A stretch of DNA of 64,000 nucleotides, taken from positions 124,001-188,000 of the forward strand of contig NZ_LYPL01000001.1 in NCBI RefSeq assembly GCF_001662075.1. The letters are read 5' to 3'. The stretch is from Rhizobium bangladeshense. GTDB lineage: Bacteria; Pseudomonadota; Alphaproteobacteria; Rhizobiales; Rhizobiaceae. Both the position numbers and the translations under genes were made by a program. The stretch's first letter is position 1, and the number at the start of each line of letters is the position of its first letter. Shown one piece after another: positions 55,630 through 62,977 of the stretch. The notes under the pieces were generated by a model. It did no database searches. It saw only the letters and a program-made list of their open reading frames with translations, and was not told the DNA's origin.

Positions 55630-55666
55630 AACAGGGCGCCGGTTGCAGAACCGGCGCCCTGTTTTT
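55630..55666 (+). terminator. Terminator after secDF
   Basis: 14-bp perfect stem (ACAGGGCGCCGGTT paired with AACCGGCGCCCTGT) with a GCAG loop, followed by TTTTT. It begins 24 bp after the secDF stop. Confidence 0.95.
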
Positions 55667-55777
55667 ATTGTTGCCTATTGCCAGGATAAAATTATGCAGC
55701 AGTTCGAGCTATTACAGCGTCGGTCGCGCACTTGAAAAAGACGCGCGGCGCCGCAGCAGAGATCGGGAAACCGTCAG

Positions 55778-56494
55778 ATGTCATCCAACCCGACGAGACC
55801 GCTTGAAACCACTAGTGCCGGCGACAACGAAGAGCGCATCAAGCGTTTTCTCGCCACTGCCTCGCACGACCTGCAATCGCCGCTTCGTCATATCGCCATG
55901 TATGCCGAGCTGCTGCTCGACGACCTCGGCGAGACGCTCGACGACGAACAGCTTCAGAGCCTCAGGATGATCATGGAAAAGGCGCAGGCCGCACAGCGCC
56001 TTACCAAGGCATTGATGAGCCTTGCCGGTGGCGCGCCTCAGGTGACGCCCGAAGAGGTCGACCTGCAGGCGCTGGCTGAAAAGGTCTGGGGCGAGCTCAT
56101 CGATGAGACGGGGGCTCGCGACGCAACGCTTGCCTGTCGGGGCCTGCCCTCCGTCCGCACCGACCCTGCTTTGTTCGGTCTGGTGCTGCGGCAGCTCATT
56201 TCCAACGCCCTTTCCTATCGCCGTTCATCGCCGCCGCATGTGGCCATTACGGCGGAGCAAGGGGGGGAGAACTGGTTGATCCGGGTTTCCGACAACGGAA
56301 CCGGCATTGATCCCGCCTATCGAGAGCGGATCTTCGAGCCGTTCTGGAAATTGCCGAAGGCGGGAGCGGTCGCCGGCGCCGGCCTCGGATTGACGACGGC
56401 GCAGGAGCTTCTGAAGGCGCTTGGCGGGGATCTCAGCCTCGAATATTCGGACGAAAGCGGCAGCCGCTTCACCATCCGCCTGCCGGTTTCTTGA
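55778..56494 (+). CDS. Sensorless soluble histidine kinase
   Basis: 238 residues with only the transmitter: HisKA with phospho-His30 (FLATASHDLQSPLRHIAMYA) and HATPase with N-box LISNALSYRR, G1 VSDNGTGIDPAY, F-box EPFWKLPK and G2 AGAGLGLTTAQ. No membrane or sensor domain is present, so it must receive input from a partner. Its 3' end points at the receiver gene 56530-56967 on the other strand, a likely partner by position. Confidence 0.88.
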   Translation: MSSNPTRPLETTSAGDNEERIKRFLATASHDLQSPLRHIAMYAELLLDDLGETLDDEQLQSLRMIMEKAQAAQRLTKALMSLAGGAPQVTPEEVDLQALAEKVWGELIDETGARDATLACRGLPSVRTDPALFGLVLRQLISNALSYRRSSPPHVAITAEQGGENWLIRVSDNGTGIDPAYRERIFEPFWKLPKAGAVAGAGLGLTTAQELLKALGGDLSLEYSDESGSRFTIRLPVS

Positions 56495-56529
56495 GGCGGC
56501 AAACCGCCGACAGTCCTGCGCGACATGCG

Positions 56530-56967
56530 TTAAATGCTGTAATCGTCCTTCCAGAAATCCGGGACGTCATAGTGCACATATTCGCGGATGATGTGCTGCA
56601 GCGTCTGGGCGTCGATTTCGTCCTTGCCGATGCGGAAGTCGACGCCGTAATCGGGAAACTCCTGGAAATAGCCGCCCGATATATCGGTCGAGACGACGCC
56701 GATCGGGCCGGTATAGCCGATGCCGCGCAGCTCGGGCACCGTTTCGCGGAAATCGGCATTGGGCAGAAGGCGGTTGTCGAGCAGGATGAGATCGAAGCGC
56801 GCCGCGCGGATCTTTTCCAGCGCGTCGCCGATCGACGGCGAATATTCGACTTCGACCAGCGGCTCGGAGAGATCGGCGATCTTCTTCTTGAGCGCGCGGA
56901 ATTCAATGAACTCGTCGTCGACAAAGAGAACCTTTACCGCATTCTTTCGGACCGTTTCGCTGGTCAT
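56530..56967 (-). CDS. Single-domain response regulator next to a LuxR gene
   Basis: 145 residues, one receiver domain: VLFVDDEFIEFRALKKKI, phospho-acceptor in LILLDNRLLPNADF, Ser in VVSTDIS and Lys in RIGKDEIDA. It has a C-terminal extension EYVHYDVPDFWKDDYSI. The ATG at 56967 has GGGGA about 9 nt upstream; an in-frame ATG at 56994, 2 bp from the LuxR stop, is an alternative. It is co-transcribed with the LuxR gene upstream and convergent with the kinase 55778-56494. Confidence 0.85.
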   Translation of the reverse strand: MTSETVRKNAVKVLFVDDEFIEFRALKKKIADLSEPLVEVEYSPSIGDALEKIRAARFDLILLDNRLLPNADFRETVPELRGIGYTGPIGVVSTDISGGYFQEFPDYGVDFRIGKDEIDAQTLQHIIREYVHYDVPDFWKDDYSI

Positions 56968-56996
56968 CTCATTTTCCCCAGTCCCGAAGTCCATGT

Positions 56997-57701
56997 TCAC
57001 GACACCAAACCGTTTCTCAGGGCGATCGCCACCATGTGGACGCGGTTTACCGCGTCGAGTTTGCGCGCGGCCGCGGTGATATGCGAATTGACCGTGTGCT
57101 CGGAAAGACCAAGAATGATGGCGATTTCCGCCGAGGTCTTGCCTTCGCTCGTCCATTTGACGATTTCCGATTCGCGCTGGGTCAGCCGTCCAGACATTTC
57201 CTGCGTCAGGATTTCCTCATAGAGCTTATCGAAAATCCGCATGGCGTCGAGAAGCAGGTCGGCGATCTCGCCCTGATCCGGCTCTTTACGCTCGCCGCTC
57301 AGCACCAGGCAATATCGCCGCCCTTCCGGCGTGAACAGCGGAATGAAAAGGAAGACGCCGTTGCGGAACTCGTTGAACAGGCGATCGGAGGGGTAGGTAT
57401 CCGGCTCGGCACTTCTGCCATGGACCGGCGTTGCCAGGAACTGGGCGCTCTTTGCCCGGACAGTCCCGAGCGCCTCTTTCAACGTCGCGATGAACAGGCC
57501 GACGCGGCGCTCGTGGACATTGGTGATGACGACATCGCGTTCACCGAAGGGAGCAGAAGCTTCGGAAATGCGGGCAAGCGCGAAATTGTCGAAGTGATAA
57601 TGCTGTGCCGCCGCTTTCAGCAGGCGGAAAAAATCGGTGCGGTTGATCGCCCGGCTCAGCTCCGGCCCGGCATGAAAAGGAGTCGCCGCGGCATTGCTCA
57701 T
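56997..57701 (-). CDS. LuxR-type regulator resembling VisN/VisR
   Basis: 234 residues from the ATG at 57701 (a TTG two codons earlier is possible). N-terminal sensor-like domain of about 165 residues (FFRLLKAAAQHYHFDNFALA) and C-terminal LuxR helix-turn-helix LTQRESEIVKWTSEGKTSAE, IAIILGLSEHTVNSHITAAA. The ending (NRVHMVAIALRNGLVS) closely resembles the ends of VisN and VisR. The N-terminal domain looks like an autoinducer-binding fold, but no ligand residues are assigned. It precedes the receiver gene by 29 bp. Confidence 0.87.
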   Translation of the reverse strand: MSNAAATPFHAGPELSRAINRTDFFRLLKAAAQHYHFDNFALARISEASAPFGERDVVITNVHERRVGLFIATLKEALGTVRAKSAQFLATPVHGRSAEPDTYPSDRLFNEFRNGVFLFIPLFTPEGRRYCLVLSGERKEPDQGEIADLLLDAMRIFDKLYEEILTQEMSGRLTQRESEIVKWTSEGKTSAEIAIILGLSEHTVNSHITAAARKLDAVNRVHMVAIALRNGLVS

Positions 57702-58171
57702 TCCCAATCTTCCTCTCCTCCCCCGATCCCCAAATCTTGGGATATACGTCCTAAACGCGAAGAGCTACAAAAATTGCGAGACGGTTGATGAGAGATATCG
57801 AAACGGGGACTTTCGGTACGCAAGGCGGAAATCATCAGTTATCTCAACTACAGGTGATGCACGGGAAGGTTATACTGAGGGGCAGTAGTTCTTACCTGGG
57901 TATCGTAAATCTTCACGTGTTCAACATCCATGAATGCGTGAAGGCAGTGCCAGACGTAAGCGCGAGAGAGCCGATAGGCCCATTTAGCTAAGGGGTTGGC
58001 TGAAGTTCGTGGCGGCGAACGCGGGTCCATTCGGTTCTCTCAGCGCTTATTTTTAATTCCGTCCGCTTCGTTTCGGTTGCATCTTGGGATGCACACTCGG
58101 CCTTGTCAATTGCGGTTTCTCATATCGCCCGGACGAACGCCAGGAAACGCACCATCGGTTTTTGCCGTTTG
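57702..58171. promoter_or_regulatory. 470-bp gap upstream of the LuxR gene
   Basis: No convincing gene. ATCTTGGGAT occurs twice, at 57734-57743 (33 bp upstream of the LuxR ATG) and 58081-58090, the latter inside the inverted repeat TGCATC-TTGG-GATGCA (58078-58093). The region is lower in GC than its surroundings and probably holds the LuxR promoter and the end of the receiver transcript that stops at 58172. Confidence 0.4.
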
Positions 58172-58549
58172 CTACACTTCAAGATTGAGAACGATCGCGG
58201 CGAGGTCAAGCGGCTTCTCGAGGTAAAAATCGGCGCCGGCTTCGAGCGCGCGGGCGCGATCCTCATCGGCATCCGATCCGCTGCAGATCGCAAGCCGCAT
58301 CGCGCTGAACCGATCGTCGCCGCGCAGCCTGCTCACCAGACCGATGCCGCTGTCGAGCGGCATGTAGAGATCGGCGATCAGCAGCTCCGGCGGTGCCCAG
58401 CCTTCGGCCACGCGCTGCTTCAGCGCCTCGAGCGCCGTCTCGGCCGTCGAAAAACAGAACAGATCGACGTCTATCTGCTGCTTCTTGCGGATATAGTCGA
58501 GATAGAAGAGATCATCCCTGCTGTCGTCGACATACACGATGGTAGGCAT
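58172..58549 (-). CDS. Single-domain response regulator
   Basis: 125 residues: IVYVDDSRDDLFYLDYIRKK, phospho-acceptor in LLIADLYMPLDSG, Ser in LAICSGSDAD and Lys in YLEKPLDLA. The start MPTIVYVDDS at 58549 is the natural receiver N-terminus; ribosome site weak. Divergent from the PAS kinase gene (190-bp gap), with which it could form a pair. Confidence 0.85.
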   Translation of the reverse strand: MPTIVYVDDSRDDLFYLDYIRKKQQIDVDLFCFSTAETALEALKQRVAEGWAPPELLIADLYMPLDSGIGLVSRLRGDDRFSAMRLAICSGSDADEDRARALEAGADFYLEKPLDLAAIVLNLEV

Positions 58550-58739
58550 CCAGCACCATGATTTGGATATTGTTCGATGAACCTCGCCGTCCTTCGACCT
58601 CACGATATCGCGATTTCACGAAAATTCGATCTATCTTATCGAAAAATCATTTCGCATAAAGCGCGGCGGCTTCGCCTGGCTATTGAGTATTCCTCGATTT
58701 CGGAAAAAATGGCCGCGCGAACCGAAGGAGGATACACGG

Positions 58740-60881
58740 GTGCAGGATAGGGGCAACGTGGACCTGCAGGATCAGCGAAGGCGGCGCTACCGCGCCTTCG
58801 CGATTGCTGTCGGCTGCCTGATGTTGCTTCTCGGCGCCAGCGCGCTGGCCGGCTGGTTGTTGCAGATGAAAATTGTCATCTCGCTGATCCCCGGCTTCCC
58901 GTCGATGGCTTTCAATACCGCCCTTTGTTTCGTGCTTTCCGGCGTCGGGCTTGCCGTCTCGACGCTGGCCGGCCGCAGCTTTCGCATGGCGGCAACGGTC
59001 ATGGCGGGGTTTGCAGCGGCAATCGCGGCGGCCCGGCTCGTGGAAATCGCCATGCTCGGACGGCGTTTCCACAATGTCGACATGCTGATCTCGCAGCTCT
59101 TGGTTCCGCCCGACTTCATCGCCGAGATCGGCGGCGGCATGGGCCCCAACACGGCATTGATCTTCCTGATCGCCAATTTTTCGCTGCTGCTCTCCCTCTA
59201 CCTCGAGACGTCGAAAAGCCAGGTGGTCCAGGAGCTGACCAGCTACGTCGTCATCACGCTCGGCATGATCGCGCTCGCCGGCTATGTCACCTATGCCGAA
59301 CAGGGCTACCGCTGGGGCCCCTATGCGGCGATGGCGCTGCATACGGCGATCGGCCTGGTGTTCTTCGGCTCGGGCCTTCTTGCCCGCTCCTGGTGGCTGC
59401 AGCCGGCAAACCGGGCGCAGATCCCGCTCTGGATCCCGGCAGCGGTCTGCTTCACCGGCCTTCTTGTCGATCTCTATACGCCGCTTGGCCTTGCCAACGG
59501 CATTCTCTACGTGCCGCTGGTGCTGACGGCCCTCTGGTTCGGCAACAGGAATGCGCCGCTCTTCTTTGCCTTTGCCTGCACCGTGCTGCTGATACTCGGC
59601 TTCCTCGCCGTCCGGCACGACGAAGCGGGCTTCTGGCAGGAGATCGCCAACCGCACGATCACCGCCGCCACGCTGTGGCTGATCGCGATCCTCGTCTTCT
59701 ATTTCCTGCGCAACCACCACAATCTCGAGGCCGAGCGCATCCGCTTCGGCGCATTGGTGCGCAGCACGCCCGATGCCGTCATCGTCATCGACGAACGCGG
59801 AACGATCAAGAGTTTCAACCCGGCGGCCGAAAGCATGTTCGGCTATTCCCCGCAGGAGACGATCGGCCGGAACATCAAGATGCTGATGCCCGAGCCCTAT
59901 CATTCCGAGCACGACGGCTATCTCGCCCATTACCGGCAGACCGGCGAGGAGCGCATCATCGGCACGACGCGCATGGTCTCCGGACGACGCAAGAACGGCA
60001 TCGTCTTTCCGATCGACGTCTCCATCAGCGTCGTCGTCAGCGGCCAGACCAAGACCTTCGTCGGCATCGTGCGCGACATCAGCGAGCGCGCCCGGCAGGA
60101 AGAGCGGATGAAAACGACGCTTGCCCAGCTCGAGGCCTATACGGCCGAACTCGAGCGCAGCAACCACGACCTCGATGAATTCGCCTACATCGCCTCGCAT
60201 GATCTGAAGGAGCCGCTGCGCGGCCTGCACAACCATTCCCGCTTTCTCCTCGAGGACTATGAGGACAAGCTCGACGATGACGGCGTGCGCCGGCTGAACC
60301 GTCTGGTGCGTCTCAGCCAACGCATGGAGAAGCTCGTCAACGACCTGCTTTACTTCTCTCGGCTCGGGCGACAGCAGCTAGCGGTCAAACGCGCCGATAT
60401 CGGTCTGATCGTCAAGGATGTGGTCGCGACGATGGAGCTCCTGCTGGAGGAGCGGCATGCCAAGGTCGTCATCGACGGCCGGCTGCCGGACGTAGTCTGC
60501 GACGCGCCGCGGCTGACCGAAGTGTTCCGCAATCTCATCACCAACGCGATCAAATACAACGACAAGCCGGCGCCGCTGGTCTCGATCGGCTATCTCGAAC
60601 GCTATGTCGGCGAGGACGGCACGGTTGCCCGCCACGTGTTTTTCGTTAGGGATAACGGCAAAGGCATACCCCAGGAATTCCATGAGGATATTTTCCGCAT
60701 TTTCAAACGTCTCGAAAAGTCGCAGGATTCCGACGACGGGACCGGAGCAGGCCTCACCTTCGTCCGCAAGATCATCGCGCGGCACAACGGCGATATCTGG
60801 CTGGAATCCGAAGTTGGCGCAGGCACCACATTCTATTTCACCCTGGGAAAAAAGCGCGAGGGGCAGAATGCAGCAGCGTGA
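58740..60881 (+). CDS. Membrane PAS histidine kinase
   Basis: 713 residues from GTG at 58740, chosen because a very strong AAGGAGG lies 8 nt upstream; a TTG at 58683 is in frame but has no such site. The N-terminal 330 residues form about 8-9 membrane helices of a MASE-like sensor. A PAS domain follows (DAVIVIDERGTIKSFNPAAE with MFGYSPQETIGR), then HisKA with ASHDLKEPLRGLHNHSRFLL and HATPase with NLITNAIKYND, VRDNGKGIPQEF and GTGAGLTFVRK. The phytochrome-like kinase type goes with the Rcp-like receiver that overlaps its 3' end by 14 bp. Confidence 0.9.
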   Translation: MQDRGNVDLQDQRRRRYRAFAIAVGCLMLLLGASALAGWLLQMKIVISLIPGFPSMAFNTALCFVLSGVGLAVSTLAGRSFRMAATVMAGFAAAIAAARLVEIAMLGRRFHNVDMLISQLLVPPDFIAEIGGGMGPNTALIFLIANFSLLLSLYLETSKSQVVQELTSYVVITLGMIALAGYVTYAEQGYRWGPYAAMALHTAIGLVFFGSGLLARSWWLQPANRAQIPLWIPAAVCFTGLLVDLYTPLGLANGILYVPLVLTALWFGNRNAPLFFAFACTVLLILGFLAVRHDEAGFWQEIANRTITAATLWLIAILVFYFLRNHHNLEAERIRFGALVRSTPDAVIVIDERGTIKSFNPAAESMFGYSPQETIGRNIKMLMPEPYHSEHDGYLAHYRQTGEERIIGTTRMVSGRRKNGIVFPIDVSISVVVSGQTKTFVGIVRDISERARQEERMKTTLAQLEAYTAELERSNHDLDEFAYIASHDLKEPLRGLHNHSRFLLEDYEDKLDDDGVRRLNRLVRLSQRMEKLVNDLLYFSRLGRQQLAVKRADIGLIVKDVVATMELLLEERHAKVVIDGRLPDVVCDAPRLTEVFRNLITNAIKYNDKPAPLVSIGYLERYVGEDGTVARHVFFVRDNGKGIPQEFHEDIFRIFKRLEKSQDSDDGTGAGLTFVRKIIARHNGDIWLESEVGAGTTFYFTLGKKREGQNAAA

Positions 60882-61293
60882 CACGCAACCGATCCTCATC
60901 GTCGAAGACAGCGAAGACGATTTCGAAGCGACGATGCGCGCCTTCAAGCGCACCAACCTGCGCAACTCGATCCGCTGGGCAGCCTCCGGGCAGGAAGCGC
61001 TCGACATGCTCGCGACGATGGTGCCGAAACCAGGTCTGATCCTGCTCGATCTCAACATGCCTGGCCTTGACGGCCGCAAGACGCTGGAGGCGATCAAGTC
61101 GAATGACGGCTGGCGCAAGATTCCAGTGGTGATCCTGACGACCTCCGACGACGAGCGCGATATCGAAGGCTGCTATGCGCTCGGCGCCAATACCTATGTG
61201 CAGAAGCCCGTCGATCTCGACGGCCTCTTCGCCGCGATCCAGCGGCTGAAGGAATACTGGTTCGAAATCGCGATCCTGCCGCTCGAGGACTGA
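60868..61293 (+). CDS. Rcp-type response regulator
   Basis: 141-residue receiver: ILIVEDSEDDFEATMRAFKR, phospho-acceptor in LILLDLNMPGLDGRKTLEAI, Thr-Ser in VILTTSDDERD and Lys in YVQKPVDLDGL. The ATG at 60868 overlaps the kinase gene by 14 bp and has GAGGGG just upstream. The extended segment before the last helix (RLKEYWFEIAILP) is typical of Rcp1-like partners of phytochrome-type kinases. The neighbouring hybrid kinase gene follows after 4 bp. Confidence 0.92.
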   Translation: MQQRDTQPILIVEDSEDDFEATMRAFKRTNLRNSIRWAASGQEALDMLATMVPKPGLILLDLNMPGLDGRKTLEAIKSNDGWRKIPVVILTTSDDERDIEGCYALGANTYVQKPVDLDGLFAAIQRLKEYWFEIAILPLED

Positions 61294-61297
61294 CGGT

Positions 61298-62893
61298 TTG
61301 GCGGAAGACTGCTGCATTCTCATCATCGACGACAGTATCGACGACCGCGAGGTTTATCGTCGCATATTGGGCCGCGTCTCCAGCACCGCCTACACCGTCG
61401 TCGAGGCGGAGACAGGCCAAGAGGGCCTTGCGCTGAACGGGCGCAAGCGGCCGGACTGCATCCTGCTCGACTATTCGCTGCCGGGGCGCGACGGGCTCGG
61501 CGTGCTGGCCGATCTATTGGAGGACGATCCTGCCGCCAATGTCATCATGCTGACCGGGCAGGGCAGCGAGACCGTCGCCGTCGAAGTGATGAAAGCCGGC
61601 GCGCGCGACTATCTCACCAAAGATTCGCTTTCGCCGGAATCGCTGCATCGCTGCATCCAGAACGCCATCATGCACGGCATGCTGGAAGCGCAGCTGGAGC
61701 AGAAACGGCAATCGCTCGAAATCTTCACGCGCGCCATGGCCCATGATCTGAAGGAGCCGCTCCGGACGATCAAATCCTTCAGCCGCATCCTGCACGGTTC
61801 TGCGGCGCTGCCGGCCGAAGACCGGGAACTGCTCGATTACGTGCTGAGCGCCGCTGACCATATGGAAGACCTGATCGTCAAGGTCTCGGGCTTCACCAAG
61901 CTCGAGGCCTATGGCGGGCCGGAGCTGACGCCGGTCGCGCTGTCCGATGTGCTCAACCAGGTGGAGGACAATCTGCGCCAGCAGATGGAGAGCCGCGGCG
62001 CCGTCATCATCCGCGGGGCACTGCCGGAGGTCATGGGCGATGCGACGCTGCTGGCCCAGCTTCTGCAGAACCTGGTGTCGAATGCCATCCGCTATTGCGA
62101 TCAAAAAGCTCCGGAGGTGACGATCTCGGGCGAAGCGCAGGGGGATACCTGCCGCCTGACGGTGCGTGACAACGGACCGGGCATCGATCCCCAGCACCGC
62201 GAGCTGATCTTCCAGCCGTTCAAGCGGCTGGTCGGCCGTGGCATCGAGGGCACCGGGCTCGGCCTTGCCATCTGCCGCCGCATCGCGCAGTTGCATGGCG
62301 GCGCGATCTGGTGCGAACCGGAGAAGGGGCCCGGCGCCACCTTCATCGTCGAAATACCGCTCGCCGCGGCGCGGCCCGCGCCGCCCGCCGCGGCGGCCGT
62401 TCCGCCCAGCGCAAAGCCTGCGGAGCAGCCGGGCGAAGGTTCCGGCAGGCTTGCCGAAGTGCTGCTCGTCGAAGACAGCCCGGCCGACATCCAGATTCTG
62501 AAGATCAAGCTGATGCGGCGGGAGAAGGTGACCTTCAACCTGCATGTCGCCACCAACGGACGCGAGGCGATGCGGCTGCTCGAAGAGCGCGCCGGCATCG
62601 CCGACGTGCCGCAGATCGACCTGATGCTGCTCGACATCAACATGCCGATCATGGACGGCTTCGAGGTGCTCAACGCACTGTCGGCCGACGCCCGTCTGAA
62701 ACGGATTCCCGTCTGCATTCTCAGCACTTCGAGCGACGAGACCGACATGCAGCGGGCCAGAAATCTCGGTGCGCGCGCCTATATGGTCAAGCCGCCGACC
62801 CTGCAGCAACTGGAAGAGGCCCTCGAAGATGTCGATCATTTGGAACTGCTGCAGCGCGGCGATTTGCTTGCGCTTTGTGCGGAACAAAACTAA
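61298..62893 (+). CDS. REC-HisKA-HATPase-REC hybrid kinase
   Basis: 531 residues, soluble. Receiver 1 (ILIIDDSIDDREVYRRILGR; acceptor in CILLDYSLPGRDGLG), HisKA with MAHDLKEPLRTIKSFSRILH, HATPase with NLVSNAIRYCD, VRDNGPGIDPQH and GTGLGLAICRR, an Ala/Pro linker (about 352-385) and receiver 2 (VLLVEDSPADIQILKIKLMR; acceptor in LMLLDINMPIMDG). TTG start at 61298, with GAGGA 8 nt upstream. Receiver domains at both ends suggest that input arrives by phosphorylation and output leaves through the C-terminal receiver. Probably co-transcribed with the two genes before it. Confidence 0.9.
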   Translation: MAEDCCILIIDDSIDDREVYRRILGRVSSTAYTVVEAETGQEGLALNGRKRPDCILLDYSLPGRDGLGVLADLLEDDPAANVIMLTGQGSETVAVEVMKAGARDYLTKDSLSPESLHRCIQNAIMHGMLEAQLEQKRQSLEIFTRAMAHDLKEPLRTIKSFSRILHGSAALPAEDRELLDYVLSAADHMEDLIVKVSGFTKLEAYGGPELTPVALSDVLNQVEDNLRQQMESRGAVIIRGALPEVMGDATLLAQLLQNLVSNAIRYCDQKAPEVTISGEAQGDTCRLTVRDNGPGIDPQHRELIFQPFKRLVGRGIEGTGLGLAICRRIAQLHGGAIWCEPEKGPGATFIVEIPLAAARPAPPAAAAVPPSAKPAEQPGEGSGRLAEVLLVEDSPADIQILKIKLMRREKVTFNLHVATNGREAMRLLEERAGIADVPQIDLMLLDINMPIMDGFEVLNALSADARLKRIPVCILSTSSDETDMQRARNLGARAYMVKPPTLQQLEEALEDVDHLELLQRGDLLALCAEQN

Positions 62894-62977
62894 GCGGTGG
62901 TCATTGGCAACGGTATGATCTTCGCAACTTTCATACTCGCGCTCCTGACGACGCCGCTTCAATCAGGACTGCTCTCG

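Noticed and set aside
56521-56536. CGACATGCGTTAA at the end of the receiver gene as a third copy of the palindromic repeat
   Set aside because: Only a short end-like match; the inner hairpin and the GCATGTCGTC part are missing.
58683-58739. TTG start for the PAS kinase
   Set aside because: No ribosome site; GTG at 58740 has AAGGAGG 8 nt upstream.
58680-60320. 546-codon open frame on the minus strand
   Set aside because: Antisense of the PAS kinase, whose motifs and strong ribosome site are clear.
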